Position numbers and translations under genes: made by a program. The notes under the pieces were generated by a model, which saw nothing but the letters and a program-made list of their open reading frames with translations, ran no database searches and was not told where the DNA came from. From contig CANLZY010000007.1 in NCBI GenBank assembly GCA_947495685.1, positions 124,001-188,000 on the forward strand: a stretch of 64,000 bases of DNA, read 5' to 3'. Numbering within the stretch: the stretch's first letter is position 1; each line of letters starts with the position of its first letter. This document shows positions 1-8,379 of this stretch, in pieces. This stretch comes from an uncultured Tropicimonas sp. Lineage in GTDB: Bacteria > Pseudomonadota > Alphaproteobacteria > Rhodobacterales > Rhodobacteraceae.

Positions 1-204
1 TCCGCCGCGACACAGGCCGGAGACCTGCAGGCCGGCGTCGCGGATCGCGCGGGCCGCTGCCTCGACCCCCATTTCCTGCAGCTTGTCACGCCAGGGGGAT
101 ATCCCGCCAAGCCCGTGGCGTTGGCAGCCGTCGATGCACTGGGCCAGGGTCCATTGTTCCTTGACCGTAGCCGTGTTGAGCGAAATGCGATCCGGTGTCA
201 GCAT
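1..204 (-). CDS. Sugar phosphate isomerase/epimerase (TIM barrel), 5' part only
   Basis: This is the N-terminal 68 codons of a leftward gene whose remainder lies outside the window. The protein starts MLTPDRISLNTATVKEQW and continues with IDGCQRHGLGGISPWRDK, the usual opening of AP-endonuclease-2-type TIM-barrel isomerases, where the first beta strand is followed by a Cys-x-x-x-Gly helix and a G-I-x-P-W strand. It starts one base after the TGA stop of the DUF993 gene, so it is the last visible gene of the tctC operon and is probably translationally coupled. A second enzyme of the same superfamily is encoded at 2542-3375. Family members isomerise, epimerise or eliminate keto sugars and related polyols. 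The substrate cannot be told from this fragment. Confidence 0.7.
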   Translation of the reverse strand, partial: MLTPDRISLNTATVKEQWTLAQCIDGCQRHGLGGISPWRDKLQEMGVEAAARAIRDAGLQVSGLCRGG

Positions 205-205
205 G

Positions 206-1348
206 TCAGACCTCCACGCCACGGGTGGCAAAGACCGGGCGCGCTCGCGCTGCGGCCATGTCCGGGTCGGTGAACAGCCCGCTGGCATTGGCGAGCCGGA
301 TGATCTCGGCCAGGTGCAAGGTCGAGCGGGCGCTTTCCTGGCCGCCGATCATGGTGAAGTGATCCTGATGCCCGCAAAGATAGGCAAGGAAGACCACACC
401 CGTCTTGTAGAACCGTGTTGGTGCCCGAAAGATGTGGCGCGAGAGCGGCACGCTTGGCCCAAAGGTCGCGTGATACCCGTCGAGATCGCCCTGTCGAAGC
501 TGGCCAAGGGCGCGTGACGCGACGCCTGCGATCGGATCGAAGATCCCGAGCAATGCATGGGAGAACCCCTGCTCGTCCCCTGCGATCAGGTCAGGATAAT
601 TGAAATCGTCGCCGGTATACATGCGCACCCCGTCCGGCAGACGGCGGCGCATCGCGATCTCCTTCTCGGCTGACAGCAACGAGATCTTGATCCCGTCCAC
701 CTTGTCCGCGCTCTGTTCGATAACGGACAACGCGGTGTCCATGGCGACCATGTGGTCGGTGGAACCCCAGTACCCTTCAAGCGAAGGATCGAACATCTCA
801 CCCAACCAATGCAGGATCGCCGGTTGCGACAACCCGCCGAGCACACGTTCGTACACACGGGCATAATCGTCGGCACCGCGTGCCGCCCGAACCAGCGCGC
901 GGGACGCCATCAGGATGACGCGCGACCCGGCGGCCTCTACGGCTTCGCATTGTTCCTCGTAGGCACGGATCACATCGTCCACCGTGACGTCCGGCCCAGG
1001 CATCAGATGATCGGTGCCGGCGCCCGACGCGATCAGGTGCCCCCCGGCCTTGGCCAATGCCGTGGATCGTTGGATCAGCTCCAGCGAGGTCGACCAGTCC
1101 AGACCCATGCCACGCTGGGCCGTGTCCATCGCCTCTGCCACGCCAAGGCCAAGCGACCACAGGTGGTCGCGAAATGCGAGCGTCCTGTCCCAGTCGACTG
1201 CACTGTCGATCCAGGGATCATTGTCGGCCAGCGGATCGGCAACCACATGGGCCGCCGCATAGGCGACCCGGTTCCAGCCGTCGGCCGCTGTCGGGATCGG
1301 CCCGGCGGTCAACGTCACAGCGCCGCCGGGAAGGGTCAGGGATGCCAT
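206..1348 (-). CDS. DUF993 family protein (dihydrodipicolinate synthase-like TIM barrel)
   Basis: A 380-residue protein matching from memory the DUF993 family, which is annotated as distantly related to dihydrodipicolinate synthase/aldolase barrels. Visible family features are the GMGLDWSTSLELI segment near residue 80, a LIASGAGTDHL strand and a C-terminal GGQESARSTLHLAEI segment. No experimental function is known to me. Its ATG lies two bases after the stop of the upstream oxidoreductase. With an isomerase on each side of the oxidoreductase-DUF993 pair, the context suggests a retro-aldol or hydrolytic step late in a sugar-derivative pathway. That role is inference from neighbours and fold only. 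Confidence 0.8.
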   Translation of the reverse strand: MASLTLPGGAVTLTAGPIPTAADGWNRVAYAAAHVVADPLADNDPWIDSAVDWDRTLAFRDHLWSLGLGVAEAMDTAQRGMGLDWSTSLELIQRSTALAKAGGHLIASGAGTDHLMPGPDVTVDDVIRAYEEQCEAVEAAGSRVILMASRALVRAARGADDYARVYERVLGGLSQPAILHWLGEMFDPSLEGYWGSTDHMVAMDTALSVIEQSADKVDGIKISLLSAEKEIAMRRRLPDGVRMYTGDDFNYPDLIAGDEQGFSHALLGIFDPIAGVASRALGQLRQGDLDGYHATFGPSVPLSRHIFRAPTRFYKTGVVFLAYLCGHQDHFTMIGGQESARSTLHLAEIIRLANASGLFTDPDMAAARARPVFATRGVEV

Positions 1349-1350
1349 GC

Positions 1351-2502
1351 TCAGACCTCCAGTTCAGGGATGTCGACCCAGCAACGGTCACGCGAGCTCT
1401 TGTATCCTGCCTCGGCCAGCTGCACGCCCTTCGCGCCCTCCAGCAACGTGTAGTTCCAAGGCGCATCCTCGGCGACGTGGCGCAGGAACTGTTCCCACTG
1501 GACCTTGAACCCGTTGTCGAAAACCGTGTTGTCAGGCACCTCTTCCCAGCCTTCGAAGAAGTCGATGGCCTGTGGCTGGTCCGGGTTCCAGACCGGCTTG
1601 GGCGTGTTGACGCGTTGCTGGCTACGGCAGGTATGCAGGCCCGCCACCGCCGAGCCGTGAGTCCCGTCGACGTGGAATGTCACCAGATCGTCGCGGCGCA
1701 CACGGGTGCACCAACTGGAGTTGATCTGGGCGACGATGTCCCCTTCCAGCAGGAAGGTTGCATAGGCGGCATCGTCCGCTGTCGCCTCGTACTCGGTGCC
1801 TGTTTCGTCCCAACGGGCGGGGATGTGGGTTGCGGCAAGGCAGCTGACCGATTTGACCGGTGCGATCACGTTGTCGAGCACATAGCGCCAGTGGCACAGC
1901 ATGTCCGAGATGATGCCACCGCCATCCGCAGTGCGGTAGTTCCAGCTGGGGCGTTGCGCCGGCATCCAGTCGCCCTCGAACACCCAGTATCCGAATTCGC
2001 CACGCACCGAGAGGATGCGGCCAAAAAAGCCGCTGTCGCGCAGCCGCTTGAGCTTCAGCAACCCCGGCAGGTCGAGCTTGTCGTGCACGATGCCGTTTTT
2101 CACACCCTTTTCGCGGGCATAACGGGCAAGCGCGACCGCGTCTTCCAACCCTTCCGAGATCGGCTTTTCGCAATAGATGTGCTTTCCGGCATCCATCGCC
2201 TTGCGCAGGAGCGTCGGGCGCAGTTGGGTCGACGCGGCATCGAAAAATACTTCGTCGTCGGGGTTGGCGAGCGCCGCGTCGAGGTCCGTGGTCCAGCGTT
2301 CGATGCCGTGCGCCGCAGCCAGCGCCTCGATCTTGTCAGCGTTGCGGCCAACAATGATCGGGTCGGGCACCAGGTGCGTCCCGTCCGACAGAACCACCCC
2401 GCCCTGGTCGCGGATGGCCAGTACCGAGCGGATCAGGTGTTGGTTCATTCCCATGCGCCCGGTGACGCCGTGCATGATGATGCCGATACGTTTCTGTGTC
2501 AT
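1351..2502 (-). CDS. Gfo/Idh/MocA family oxidoreductase
   Basis: A 383-residue NAD(P)-dependent oxidoreductase. The N-terminal Rossmann fold shows a G-V-T-G-R-M-G variant of the nucleotide loop, and the hallmark EKPI segment (YCEKPISEG), whose Lys contributes to catalysis, lies near residue 115. The C-terminal half is the usual mixed alpha/beta substrate domain. The start chosen is the ATG at 2502, preceded by AAAGGA about nine bases upstream, rather than a TTG two codons earlier. It is the middle gene of the leftward operon, 39 bases after the isomerase. Family members oxidise sugars, inositols or their derivatives; the actual substrate is unknown. Three separate members of this family occur within 8 kb here. 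Confidence 0.88.
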   Translation of the reverse strand: MTQKRIGIIMHGVTGRMGMNQHLIRSVLAIRDQGGVVLSDGTHLVPDPIIVGRNADKIEALAAAHGIERWTTDLDAALANPDDEVFFDAASTQLRPTLLRKAMDAGKHIYCEKPISEGLEDAVALARYAREKGVKNGIVHDKLDLPGLLKLKRLRDSGFFGRILSVRGEFGYWVFEGDWMPAQRPSWNYRTADGGGIISDMLCHWRYVLDNVIAPVKSVSCLAATHIPARWDETGTEYEATADDAAYATFLLEGDIVAQINSSWCTRVRRDDLVTFHVDGTHGSAVAGLHTCRSQQRVNTPKPVWNPDQPQAIDFFEGWEEVPDNTVFDNGFKVQWEQFLRHVAEDAPWNYTLLEGAKGVQLAEAGYKSSRDRCWVDIPELEV

Positions 2503-2541
2503 CTGCAATTTCCTTTCATCTTATCCTGTTGATCTCGCGGC

Positions 2542-3375
2542 CTACCCGGCAGCATCCCAAGCCGCCCGCATGGTGGCCGCGCCAATGGCTGCGGTCGTGG
2601 TGGCGTCGATGCAGGTGCGAAATGGCTCGACAGCCACCGGATGGGGCCAGTCGGCACGGCGCAAGGCCCGCGCAATGTCGTGGAACGGATCGCGCCCCAT
2701 GCCGGGAGCGCCGCGATTGGTGTCGTTGACATGAACGTGTGCCACGGACCCGGACGGCAACCATTGGCCGATCACATCGGCCACCGGGGTGGCCTCGGAT
2801 TGTCCTGCGGCGGAGGTGTCGATCATTGTGCGAAAGGCGGGCGACCCGACTGCCGCGACCAGCTGCGCGCCGTCAGCCACGGTGTTGATCACCGGCGTTT
2901 CGGCGGGGGACAGCGGTTCGACGCAATAGGTGACGCCTGCGGTCTCGGCCAACCGGGCGATCGGCGCAAAGGTTTCGACCAGGCGGGCCATGGTTTGTGC
3001 GGCGTCCTCGCCCGGAACCGGTGCCCGCTGGGCTGGGGAGCCATGCACAAGAACGCGTCCGCCGAGCACGCCGCACAGGGTCACAAGGCGGGACAACACT
3101 GCCTGTGTTTCGGGCTGTTTCGCGGGGTCGGTGACCGACAATTCGGGATAGGGGGCGAGCAACCAGTGCAATCCAGTGACGACCAACCCGTGTGCTTCGA
3201 CCGTGCGTCGCAGGTCCAGCGCTTCGGCGTCAGTCATCTCGTGCGGGCGTGGCACCAGGCTTCCGAGCGCAAGTTCGAGCCCCATGTATCCCAGCGCCGA
3301 GGCGACCTCGCACTGTCGGTCCAGAGACAGGCCCTCGTTGGCGAGCAGTTCGTTGCACATGGACAGAGAAATCAT
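2542..3375 (-). CDS. Sugar phosphate isomerase/epimerase (xylose isomerase-like TIM barrel)
   Basis: A 277-residue AP-endonuclease-2-type barrel starting MISLSMCNELLANEG. Expected metal/substrate strands are visible: GYMGLELALG, VTGLHWLLAPYP, GVTYCVEPLSP, MIDTSAAG, and a late VAHVHVNDTN strand followed by PVAVEPF. The spread of Glu, His and Asp residues over these strands matches divalent-metal-dependent isomerases and keto-sugar eliminases. The ATG overlaps the TGA of the TetR gene by four bases (ATGA), so translation is probably coupled. The ORF can be extended far upstream in this frame, but that part overlaps the TetR gene and is not credible. The reaction is unknown. Confidence 0.85.
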   Translation of the reverse strand: MISLSMCNELLANEGLSLDRQCEVASALGYMGLELALGSLVPRPHEMTDAEALDLRRTVEAHGLVVTGLHWLLAPYPELSVTDPAKQPETQAVLSRLVTLCGVLGGRVLVHGSPAQRAPVPGEDAAQTMARLVETFAPIARLAETAGVTYCVEPLSPAETPVINTVADGAQLVAAVGSPAFRTMIDTSAAGQSEATPVADVIGQWLPSGSVAHVHVNDTNRGAPGMGRDPFHDIARALRRADWPHPVAVEPFRTCIDATTTAAIGAATMRAAWDAAG

Positions 3376-4022
3376 GACCCACCCCCGTTCGGGGCTGCCC
3401 GGAGGTAACGAATGATCATCTCTCCGGCTTCTTCTGCCCGCCGTGTCAGCCAATCCTCGTCGATCGGAACCTTGAAGACGACGCGCAGCGTGTGCTTGTT
3501 GGACACCGGGAAGAAACAGAGAGAGGCGATGGTGATGTAGAGCTCGGTCGGGTCGATCCCCGGGCGGAAACTGCCCTCTGCAACACCCCGGTCCAGAATA
3601 CTCCCGATCGTCTCGATCAGCGGCGACTGGATCTCGCTCAGATGATCCATCTCCCGAACCGCGACGCCGCCGCGCATGTTCTCGGTGTTCAGCATCGAGG
3701 TGAACCATGGCTTGGAAACGAAATGCTCCATCGTGAACCGGACAAGTTCGCGAATGGCCTCTTCGGGGGCCATGTGATCGGTGTCGATCTGCCGTTCACC
3801 CTGCCGAATCTGGACATAGCTTTCCCGCAACGCGGCCTTGTAGAGTTCTTCCTTGTCACCAAAGTAATTGTAGATCATCGGTTTGGAGACGCCCGCCGCC
3901 CCGGCGATCCGGTCGATTCGTGCACCCCCGTGGCCATGCGCCGAAAATTCGGTCAGAGCAGCCTCCAGAATGCGCCGTTGGGTTGCAGCGGCATCGCGGG
4001 CGGGCTTTGGCGGGAGGTTCAT
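3372..4022 (-). CDS. TetR/AcrR family transcriptional regulator
   Basis: A 216-residue regulator. The N-terminal helix-turn-helix is clear: AATQRRILEAALTEFSAHG, then RIAGAAGVSKPMIYNYFGDKEELY, where the recognition helix ends in the YNYF motif of the family. The C-terminal domain, about 150 residues, resembles the TetR_C dimerisation/ligand domains of RutR-like proteins. The gene is embedded in the operon it presumably controls: its ATG overlaps the tctA stop by four bases and its own stop overlaps the isomerase start. The natural target is the palindrome at 7155-7170 in front of tctC. The ligand is probably the transported compound or a metabolite of it (inference). Confidence 0.9.
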   Translation of the reverse strand: MNLPPKPARDAAATQRRILEAALTEFSAHGHGGARIDRIAGAAGVSKPMIYNYFGDKEELYKAALRESYVQIRQGERQIDTDHMAPEEAIRELVRFTMEHFVSKPWFTSMLNTENMRGGVAVREMDHLSEIQSPLIETIGSILDRGVAEGSFRPGIDPTELYITIASLCFFPVSNKHTLRVVFKVPIDEDWLTRRAEEAGEMIIRYLRAAPNGGGS

Positions 4023-5542
4023 GACTTGCCTTCCTTTCGACCGCTGCCCGTGATGCGGGCGAAAGCGCGCCGGATCGGTGGCAGGCCCAGCATGATGCTC
4101 GTGACGATCACGATGACAAAGAAGGCCGATATCGGGCGTGTGATAAAGGGCATCAGGTCGCCATCCGACAAGATCAGACCGCGCCGAAGGCTCTTGTCGA
4201 GCAGGTCGCCCAGGATGATCCCGAGCACAAGCGGGGCCATCGGATAGTTCATCTGGCGCAATAGGAACCCGATCAATCCGAACCCGACCATCACCCAGAT
4301 GTCGAACACCCGTTGGGTCAACGCATAGGGGCCGATCACACACAGCGTGAAGACGACCGGCATCAGGATTTCGCGCGGGATTTTCAGCACGAGGATGAAC
4401 AGGCGCGTCAACGACAGCCCGTAGATTGCGATGGCGATCGTGGCAAAGACCAGCATCGCGGCAATCGAGTAGATGAACGTCGGTTGCTCGATCATGATCA
4501 TCGGGCCGGGCCGAATGCCATGGATGAAGAGCGCCGCGATCAGCACGGCCGCCGGGGCAGACCCGGGAACGGCAAGTGTCAGGGCCGGGATGAGCGAGCC
4601 GGGTACCACGGCGGAATTTCCGGTTTCGGCGGCTGTCAGCCCCTCTTGAGAACCCTTGCCGAACTGGTCCCGTTCGGGGCTCGTCTTCTTGGCGGCAGCA
4701 TAGGAGGCCCAGGCGCCAATGTCTTCGCCCACGCCGGGAATGATCCCGACCAGGGTTCCGATGATGCCGGAGCGGATGATGGTGAACTTGTAGCGCAGAA
4801 GATCTGCAATGCGGGGCAGCACCCGGTCGCTTGTGGTCTCGGTTTTCACGAGTACCGGCTTGGCGCGCCACATTACGCTCAGCACCTCGGCAAACCCGAA
4901 GGCACCGACCATGGCGGGGATCAGGCCGATGCCGCCGTTCACTTGATGGAGGCCAAGGTTGAACCGGACGTGGGCATGGATGCCTTCGGCACCGATCATG
5001 GCCACCATCAACCCCAGAAGACCGGCGATATACCCCTTGAGCGGTGTCACGCCACCGGTCAATTGGCCGGAAATGACGATGCCGAAGACCGCCAGCCAGA
5101 AAAACTCGAAAGATCCGAAATCCAGAGCGATCTCCGCCAATGGAGGCGCAAGCAGCACCAGCATGACGATGCCGATCAGTGTCCCGAGCGCCGAGCCGGA
5201 CGTGGCGAGCGCCATGGCGTACCCGGCCTTGCCCTGTTGGGCCAGCGGGTAGCCATCCAGCGCGGTTGCGGCAGAAGCGGGCGTACCAGGGATGTTGAGC
5301 AGGATCGCGCTGCGCGAGCCGCCGTAGATTGCGCCCACATACATGCAGATCAGCACGAGGATCGCGGTGTCGCGCTCCATCGTGTAGGTCAGTGTCGTCA
5401 GCAAGGCGACGCCCATGGTGGCGGTCAGCCCCGGCAGCGAGCCAACCACGATGCCAAGCAGGGTCGACCAGGCGACGTGGAACAGGGCCGTCGGCGTGGC
5501 GAGTGTGATGATGGCGGCAATAAAGCTCTGCAGGCCTTCCAT
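4019..5542 (-). CDS. tctA: Tripartite tricarboxylate transporter permease TctA
   Basis: A 507-residue large permease of the TTT family with about twelve hydrophobic segments. Family signatures seen are GSLPGLTATMGVALL near residue 38, the NIPGTPASAATALDGYPLA segment near 85-105 that precedes substrate entry, and a second internal GIIPGVGEDIGAWASYA repeat near 265-285. It forms the secondary transporter with TctB, fed by periplasmic TctC. The ATG overlaps the tctB stop by one base (TAATG). TTT systems carry carboxylates and also aromatic or sugar-derived compounds. The sugar-type enzymes next door hint at a sugar acid or keto-sugar, which is not proven. Confidence 0.95.
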   Translation of the reverse strand: MEGLQSFIAAIITLATPTALFHVAWSTLLGIVVGSLPGLTATMGVALLTTLTYTMERDTAILVLICMYVGAIYGGSRSAILLNIPGTPASAATALDGYPLAQQGKAGYAMALATSGSALGTLIGIVMLVLLAPPLAEIALDFGSFEFFWLAVFGIVISGQLTGGVTPLKGYIAGLLGLMVAMIGAEGIHAHVRFNLGLHQVNGGIGLIPAMVGAFGFAEVLSVMWRAKPVLVKTETTSDRVLPRIADLLRYKFTIIRSGIIGTLVGIIPGVGEDIGAWASYAAAKKTSPERDQFGKGSQEGLTAAETGNSAVVPGSLIPALTLAVPGSAPAAVLIAALFIHGIRPGPMIMIEQPTFIYSIAAMLVFATIAIAIYGLSLTRLFILVLKIPREILMPVVFTLCVIGPYALTQRVFDIWVMVGFGLIGFLLRQMNYPMAPLVLGIILGDLLDKSLRRGLILSDGDLMPFITRPISAFFVIVIVTSIMLGLPPIRRAFARITGSGRKEGKS

Positions 5543-6027
5543 TATGGCAACCTCACCAGGAATCCGTATCGGAACAGCGCCGAAATCGCGGTGGCGGTGA
5601 CGGCGCCAAAGATCACCACGAACAGCAGCGCGCGTACGCGGCCGCGCGTGTCAGGCGCGGCGGGTATCAGGAACCAGCCGGAGAACCCGGCGATGTAGAT
5701 GGCGGTGGCAACGACAAACGGGATGCGGCTGACCAGCCCGACCGCAAAGACGAAGCTCCAGATCGCTGTGAAGCCAAGGTTGCGCCAGGAGCCATCGGCA
5801 AAATCCTCGCTGTCGCGCTGGGCCTTTTCGGCGCCAAGCGCCAGAAGCACGGCGCATCCCATCAAGGCAACGCCAAGGATCATTGGCACGAGGCCGGGGA
5901 TGGAGGCCGGGTGGATCTGCCGGATTTCCAGCCGGTCCATGATGAAACCGCCCCAGGCCATGGAAGCGCCAAGCGCAAAGAACACGGCCGCGGTGATGCG
6001 GTCGGCAAAAGGGGAATCGTATCGCAT
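5542..6027 (-). CDS. tctB: Tripartite tricarboxylate transporter small permease TctB
   Basis: A 161-residue small membrane subunit of the TTT transporter. It has four predicted membrane segments, around residues 9-28, 42-64, 84-110 and 128-152. The RQIHPASIPGLVP stretch after the first segment is typical of TctB. It sits between tctC and tctA in the standard order and overlaps tctA by one base. The 87-base gap from tctC contains a strong hairpin (6074-6099) that may lower expression of the membrane subunits relative to the binding protein. Confidence 0.92.
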   Translation of the reverse strand: MRYDSPFADRITAAVFFALGASMAWGGFIMDRLEIRQIHPASIPGLVPMILGVALMGCAVLLALGAEKAQRDSEDFADGSWRNLGFTAIWSFVFAVGLVSRIPFVVATAIYIAGFSGWFLIPAAPDTRGRVRALLFVVIFGAVTATAISALFRYGFLVRLP

Positions 6028-6073
6028 ATGGGCGGGCCTTCAACTTGGCCGGTCAGCTGCCAGCGCAAGGGGA

Positions 6074-6099
6074 ACGTGCGGGGCCGGAACCCCGCACGT
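6074..6099 (-). terminator. Intercistronic hairpin between tctC and tctB
   Basis: A perfect 10-bp inverted repeat (acgtgcgggg / ccccgcacgt) with a six-base loop lies 16 bases past the tctC stop. It has no T-run in the direction of transcription, so it more likely acts as a partial terminator or 3' stabiliser of tctC mRNA than as a full stop. Such hairpins are common after binding-protein genes, which need a higher dose than their permeases. Confidence 0.6.
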
Positions 6100-6114
6100 G
6101 ATTGTCGGTTTGAT

Positions 6115-7137
6115 CTACTCGGCGGGGCAGGTGATGCCGATCTCGGACGGATCGATCACGGCTTCGCCGCGGGTCACGCGGGCGCAGGCCTCGGCGATAA
6201 CGACCGGCATGGCCTTGGCCATCGCGGCGTCGCCGACACTCGGATCAAACACCGCGCCACGCTCGGAGGCATAGGCCTGCATCGCGGCCGAGGTCATCAC
6301 TTTCTCTTCCCAGGCCTTGCCGACGGTCTCATAGACCTCGGCAGGGGCGCCAACCGGGATGAAGACGCCAAAATAGTCAGGCGCAACAGGCATCTCCGGC
6401 AGCCACTGGGTGACCGGCGGGATCGGGTCGAGACCTTCGACAACCAGTTCCTTGTCGGACAGGACCGCAAGGCTGCGCAATTTGCCGGCCTTGATCATTT
6501 CGGTTTGCTCGGTGGCGAGCTGGGTCGTGGCATCCACTTCGCCCGAAGCAGCAGCCAGAACAGCGGGGTTGCCACCATCATAGGTCACCATGCGCGCGGT
6601 CAGGTCTGCGCCGCCCGCGGCCTCCTTGATTGCGGCCATCGCCATGCCACCCGACGAGTTCACACCGGCTGTGCCGATCTTGACGTCACCGGTCTTCATC
6701 GCCTCAAGGAATTCGCCGAAATCCTTGTAGGGGCGGTCGGCGTTGACGCTGACAACCGGCACGTTCGCGACGTGCAGCATTACGTAGTAATCGTTGATCG
6801 ATGTGCCTTCGATCATCCCGGTCACGGAATAGGTGGCGTTGTTGGCGATCGCGTTGGCGGTCCAGGTGTAACCATCGCGCGGCGCGTCGAGTGCTGCCTT
6901 GGTGCCGATCGACCCGGATGCACCGGGCTGGTTGACGATAACGATGGGCGTTCCGAGGGCCTCTTCGAGGATCGGCGCAACCACTCGGGTCACCTGATCG
7001 GTCGAACCGCCCGCAGACCACGGCACGATGATGTTGATCGGCTTGTCGGGTTTCCATTCGGCCATCGCGGGGGCTCCGGCGGCGACCAACGCCAAGACGG
7101 CTGCAGCGGTGAGAACCGTGCCATTTTGTGCAAACAT
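6115..7137 (-). CDS. tctC: TTT transporter periplasmic substrate-binding protein TctC
   Basis: A 340-residue extracytoplasmic binding protein. A Sec signal peptide covers about residues 1-26, ending ALVAAGAPAMA. The mature part shows TctC/Bug family landmarks: KPINIIVPWSAGGSTDQ, VNQPGASGSIGTKA and the GVFIPVGAPAEV segment. It captures the substrate in the periplasm and delivers it to TctAB. It is the first gene of the leftward operon, with GGGAGGAG a few bases before the ATG. Regulation is probably by the TetR protein through the palindrome 18 bases upstream. Ligand identity cannot be read from the sequence. Confidence 0.95.
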   Translation of the reverse strand: MFAQNGTVLTAAAVLALVAAGAPAMAEWKPDKPINIIVPWSAGGSTDQVTRVVAPILEEALGTPIVIVNQPGASGSIGTKAALDAPRDGYTWTANAIANNATYSVTGMIEGTSINDYYVMLHVANVPVVSVNADRPYKDFGEFLEAMKTGDVKIGTAGVNSSGGMAMAAIKEAAGGADLTARMVTYDGGNPAVLAAASGEVDATTQLATEQTEMIKAGKLRSLAVLSDKELVVEGLDPIPPVTQWLPEMPVAPDYFGVFIPVGAPAEVYETVGKAWEEKVMTSAAMQAYASERGAVFDPSVGDAAMAKAMPVVIAEACARVTRGEAVIDPSEIGITCPAE

Positions 7138-7154
7138 ATCACTCCTCCCTATTT

Positions 7155-7170
7155 GTTACTGACCAGTAAC
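7155..7170. promoter_or_regulatory. Perfect 16-bp palindrome, likely TetR operator
   Basis: GTTACTG-AC-CAGTAAC is a perfect 7-2-7 inverted repeat located 18 bases upstream of the tctC start and inside the divergent region between tctC and the rightward Gfo/Idh genes. Size, symmetry and position fit a TetR-family operator overlapping the tctC promoter. A second weaker symmetry (TACCA-AG-TGGTA, 7172-7183) adjoins it. Binding by the regulator encoded at 3372-4022 is inferred from operon context. Confidence 0.65.
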
Positions 7171-7329
7171 TTACCAAGTGGTAGTGTTCGAATCATACTT
7201 GGGTCAAGTCTTTTCAGGATCGCCTTGGTGCTTCTCGGTATGTCATCCGGGAACCTTTCCACGCCTTGCCGGAATCGGCTGGTATGGTGCGGGCCTGAGT
7301 ACTTGCGACGACACACTGGAAAGGGTCCA

Positions 7330-8379
7330 ATGTCTTCATCACCTGTTCGCCTCGCCGTCTTCGGCCTCGGAATGGCATCCAAACCCCACCTGGAAGCCTT
7401 GGCGGCCCTGCGCGGCCAGGTCGAGGTTTCCGGTGTCTGGGATCGAAACCCTGAAAAGGTTGCCGTGGCGACCGAAACCTATGGATTTCCCGGGTTCGAC
7501 AGCCCTGACGCCATTGCCGCGGATCGGGCTACGGACGGCGTCATTCTGTTGACGCCCCCGAATTTCCGCCGCGAACCGGTGCAACTGTTCGCCAGAGCCG
7601 GGAAACACATCCTGAGCGAGAAACCGGTGGAGCGGACCACCGCAGCGGCCACCGAGATTGTCGAGATCTGCGAAGCGGCGGGCGTGAAGCTGGGGATCGT
7701 GTTGCAGCACCGGTTCCGGGCAGGGGCATTGCGGCTGGCCGAGGCCGTCACTGCCGGAGACCTTGGAGAGATCTCCACCGTCCGCGCGACGCTGCCCTGG
7801 TGGCGCCCGCAATCCTACTACGACTCCCCCGGTCGCGGAACCATTGCCAAGGATGGTGGTGGCGTGCTGCTGACCCAGGCCATCCACCTTCTGGACCTGA
7901 TGCTGAGTGTTGCGGGGCCGGTATCGGAGGTGCAGGCCATGGCCTCCACCACCCCGTTGCATCGGATGGAATGCGAGGATTTCGTTGCCGGTGGGATGAG
8001 GTTCGCCTCGGGGGCAGCCGGATCGCTGATGGCCACGACCGCCACGTATCCGGGCGCGGTCGAAAGCCTCGTGATCGACGGGACGCGGGCCAATGCCACG
8101 CTCTTGGGTGGACAACTGACCATCACGGGGCACGACGATGTGACCGAGACCATCGGCGAAGCGTCGGCGACAGGGGGCGGTGCTGACCCGATGGCCTTTA
8201 CCTGCGACTGGCACCGCGACCTGATCGCCAGCTTTGCCGAAGCGATCCGAACAAATTCACCGCCGGTCGTCAGTGGACGCGACGCGTTGCAGGTGCACCG
8301 CCTGATCGACGCGCTGATGCTGTCGTCGCGGGACGGGTGCCGTATCGATGTTGAAACCGGAGGGGCCACCAATGCCTGA
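7330..8379 (+). CDS. Gfo/Idh/MocA family oxidoreductase
   Basis: A 349-residue NAD(P)-dependent oxidoreductase starting MSSSPVRLAVFGLGMASKPH. The nucleotide loop is GLGMASKPHLEAL, the catalytic EKPV segment (ILSEKPVERT) is near residue 97, and the C-terminal domain has the GGGVLLTQAIHLLDLML segment that carries the DxxxH-type active-site histidine of this family. The ATG at 7330 was chosen because the long upstream extension is antisense to tctC. It is transcribed divergently from the tctC operon, about 190 bases apart, so both may share the operator region. It overlaps the next oxidoreductase by eight bases. Confidence 0.9.
   Translation: MSSSPVRLAVFGLGMASKPHLEALAALRGQVEVSGVWDRNPEKVAVATETYGFPGFDSPDAIAADRATDGVILLTPPNFRREPVQLFARAGKHILSEKPVERTTAAATEIVEICEAAGVKLGIVLQHRFRAGALRLAEAVTAGDLGEISTVRATLPWWRPQSYYDSPGRGTIAKDGGGVLLTQAIHLLDLMLSVAGPVSEVQAMASTTPLHRMECEDFVAGGMRFASGAAGSLMATTATYPGAVESLVIDGTRANATLLGGQLTITGHDDVTETIGEASATGGGADPMAFTCDWHRDLIASFAEAIRTNSPPVVSGRDALQVHRLIDALMLSSRDGCRIDVETGGATNA

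Noticed and set aside
1057-2532. 491-codon rightward open frame opposite the Gfo/Idh and DUF993 genes
   Set aside because: Antisense shadow; the leftward genes carry clear motifs, ribosome sites and coupled junctions.
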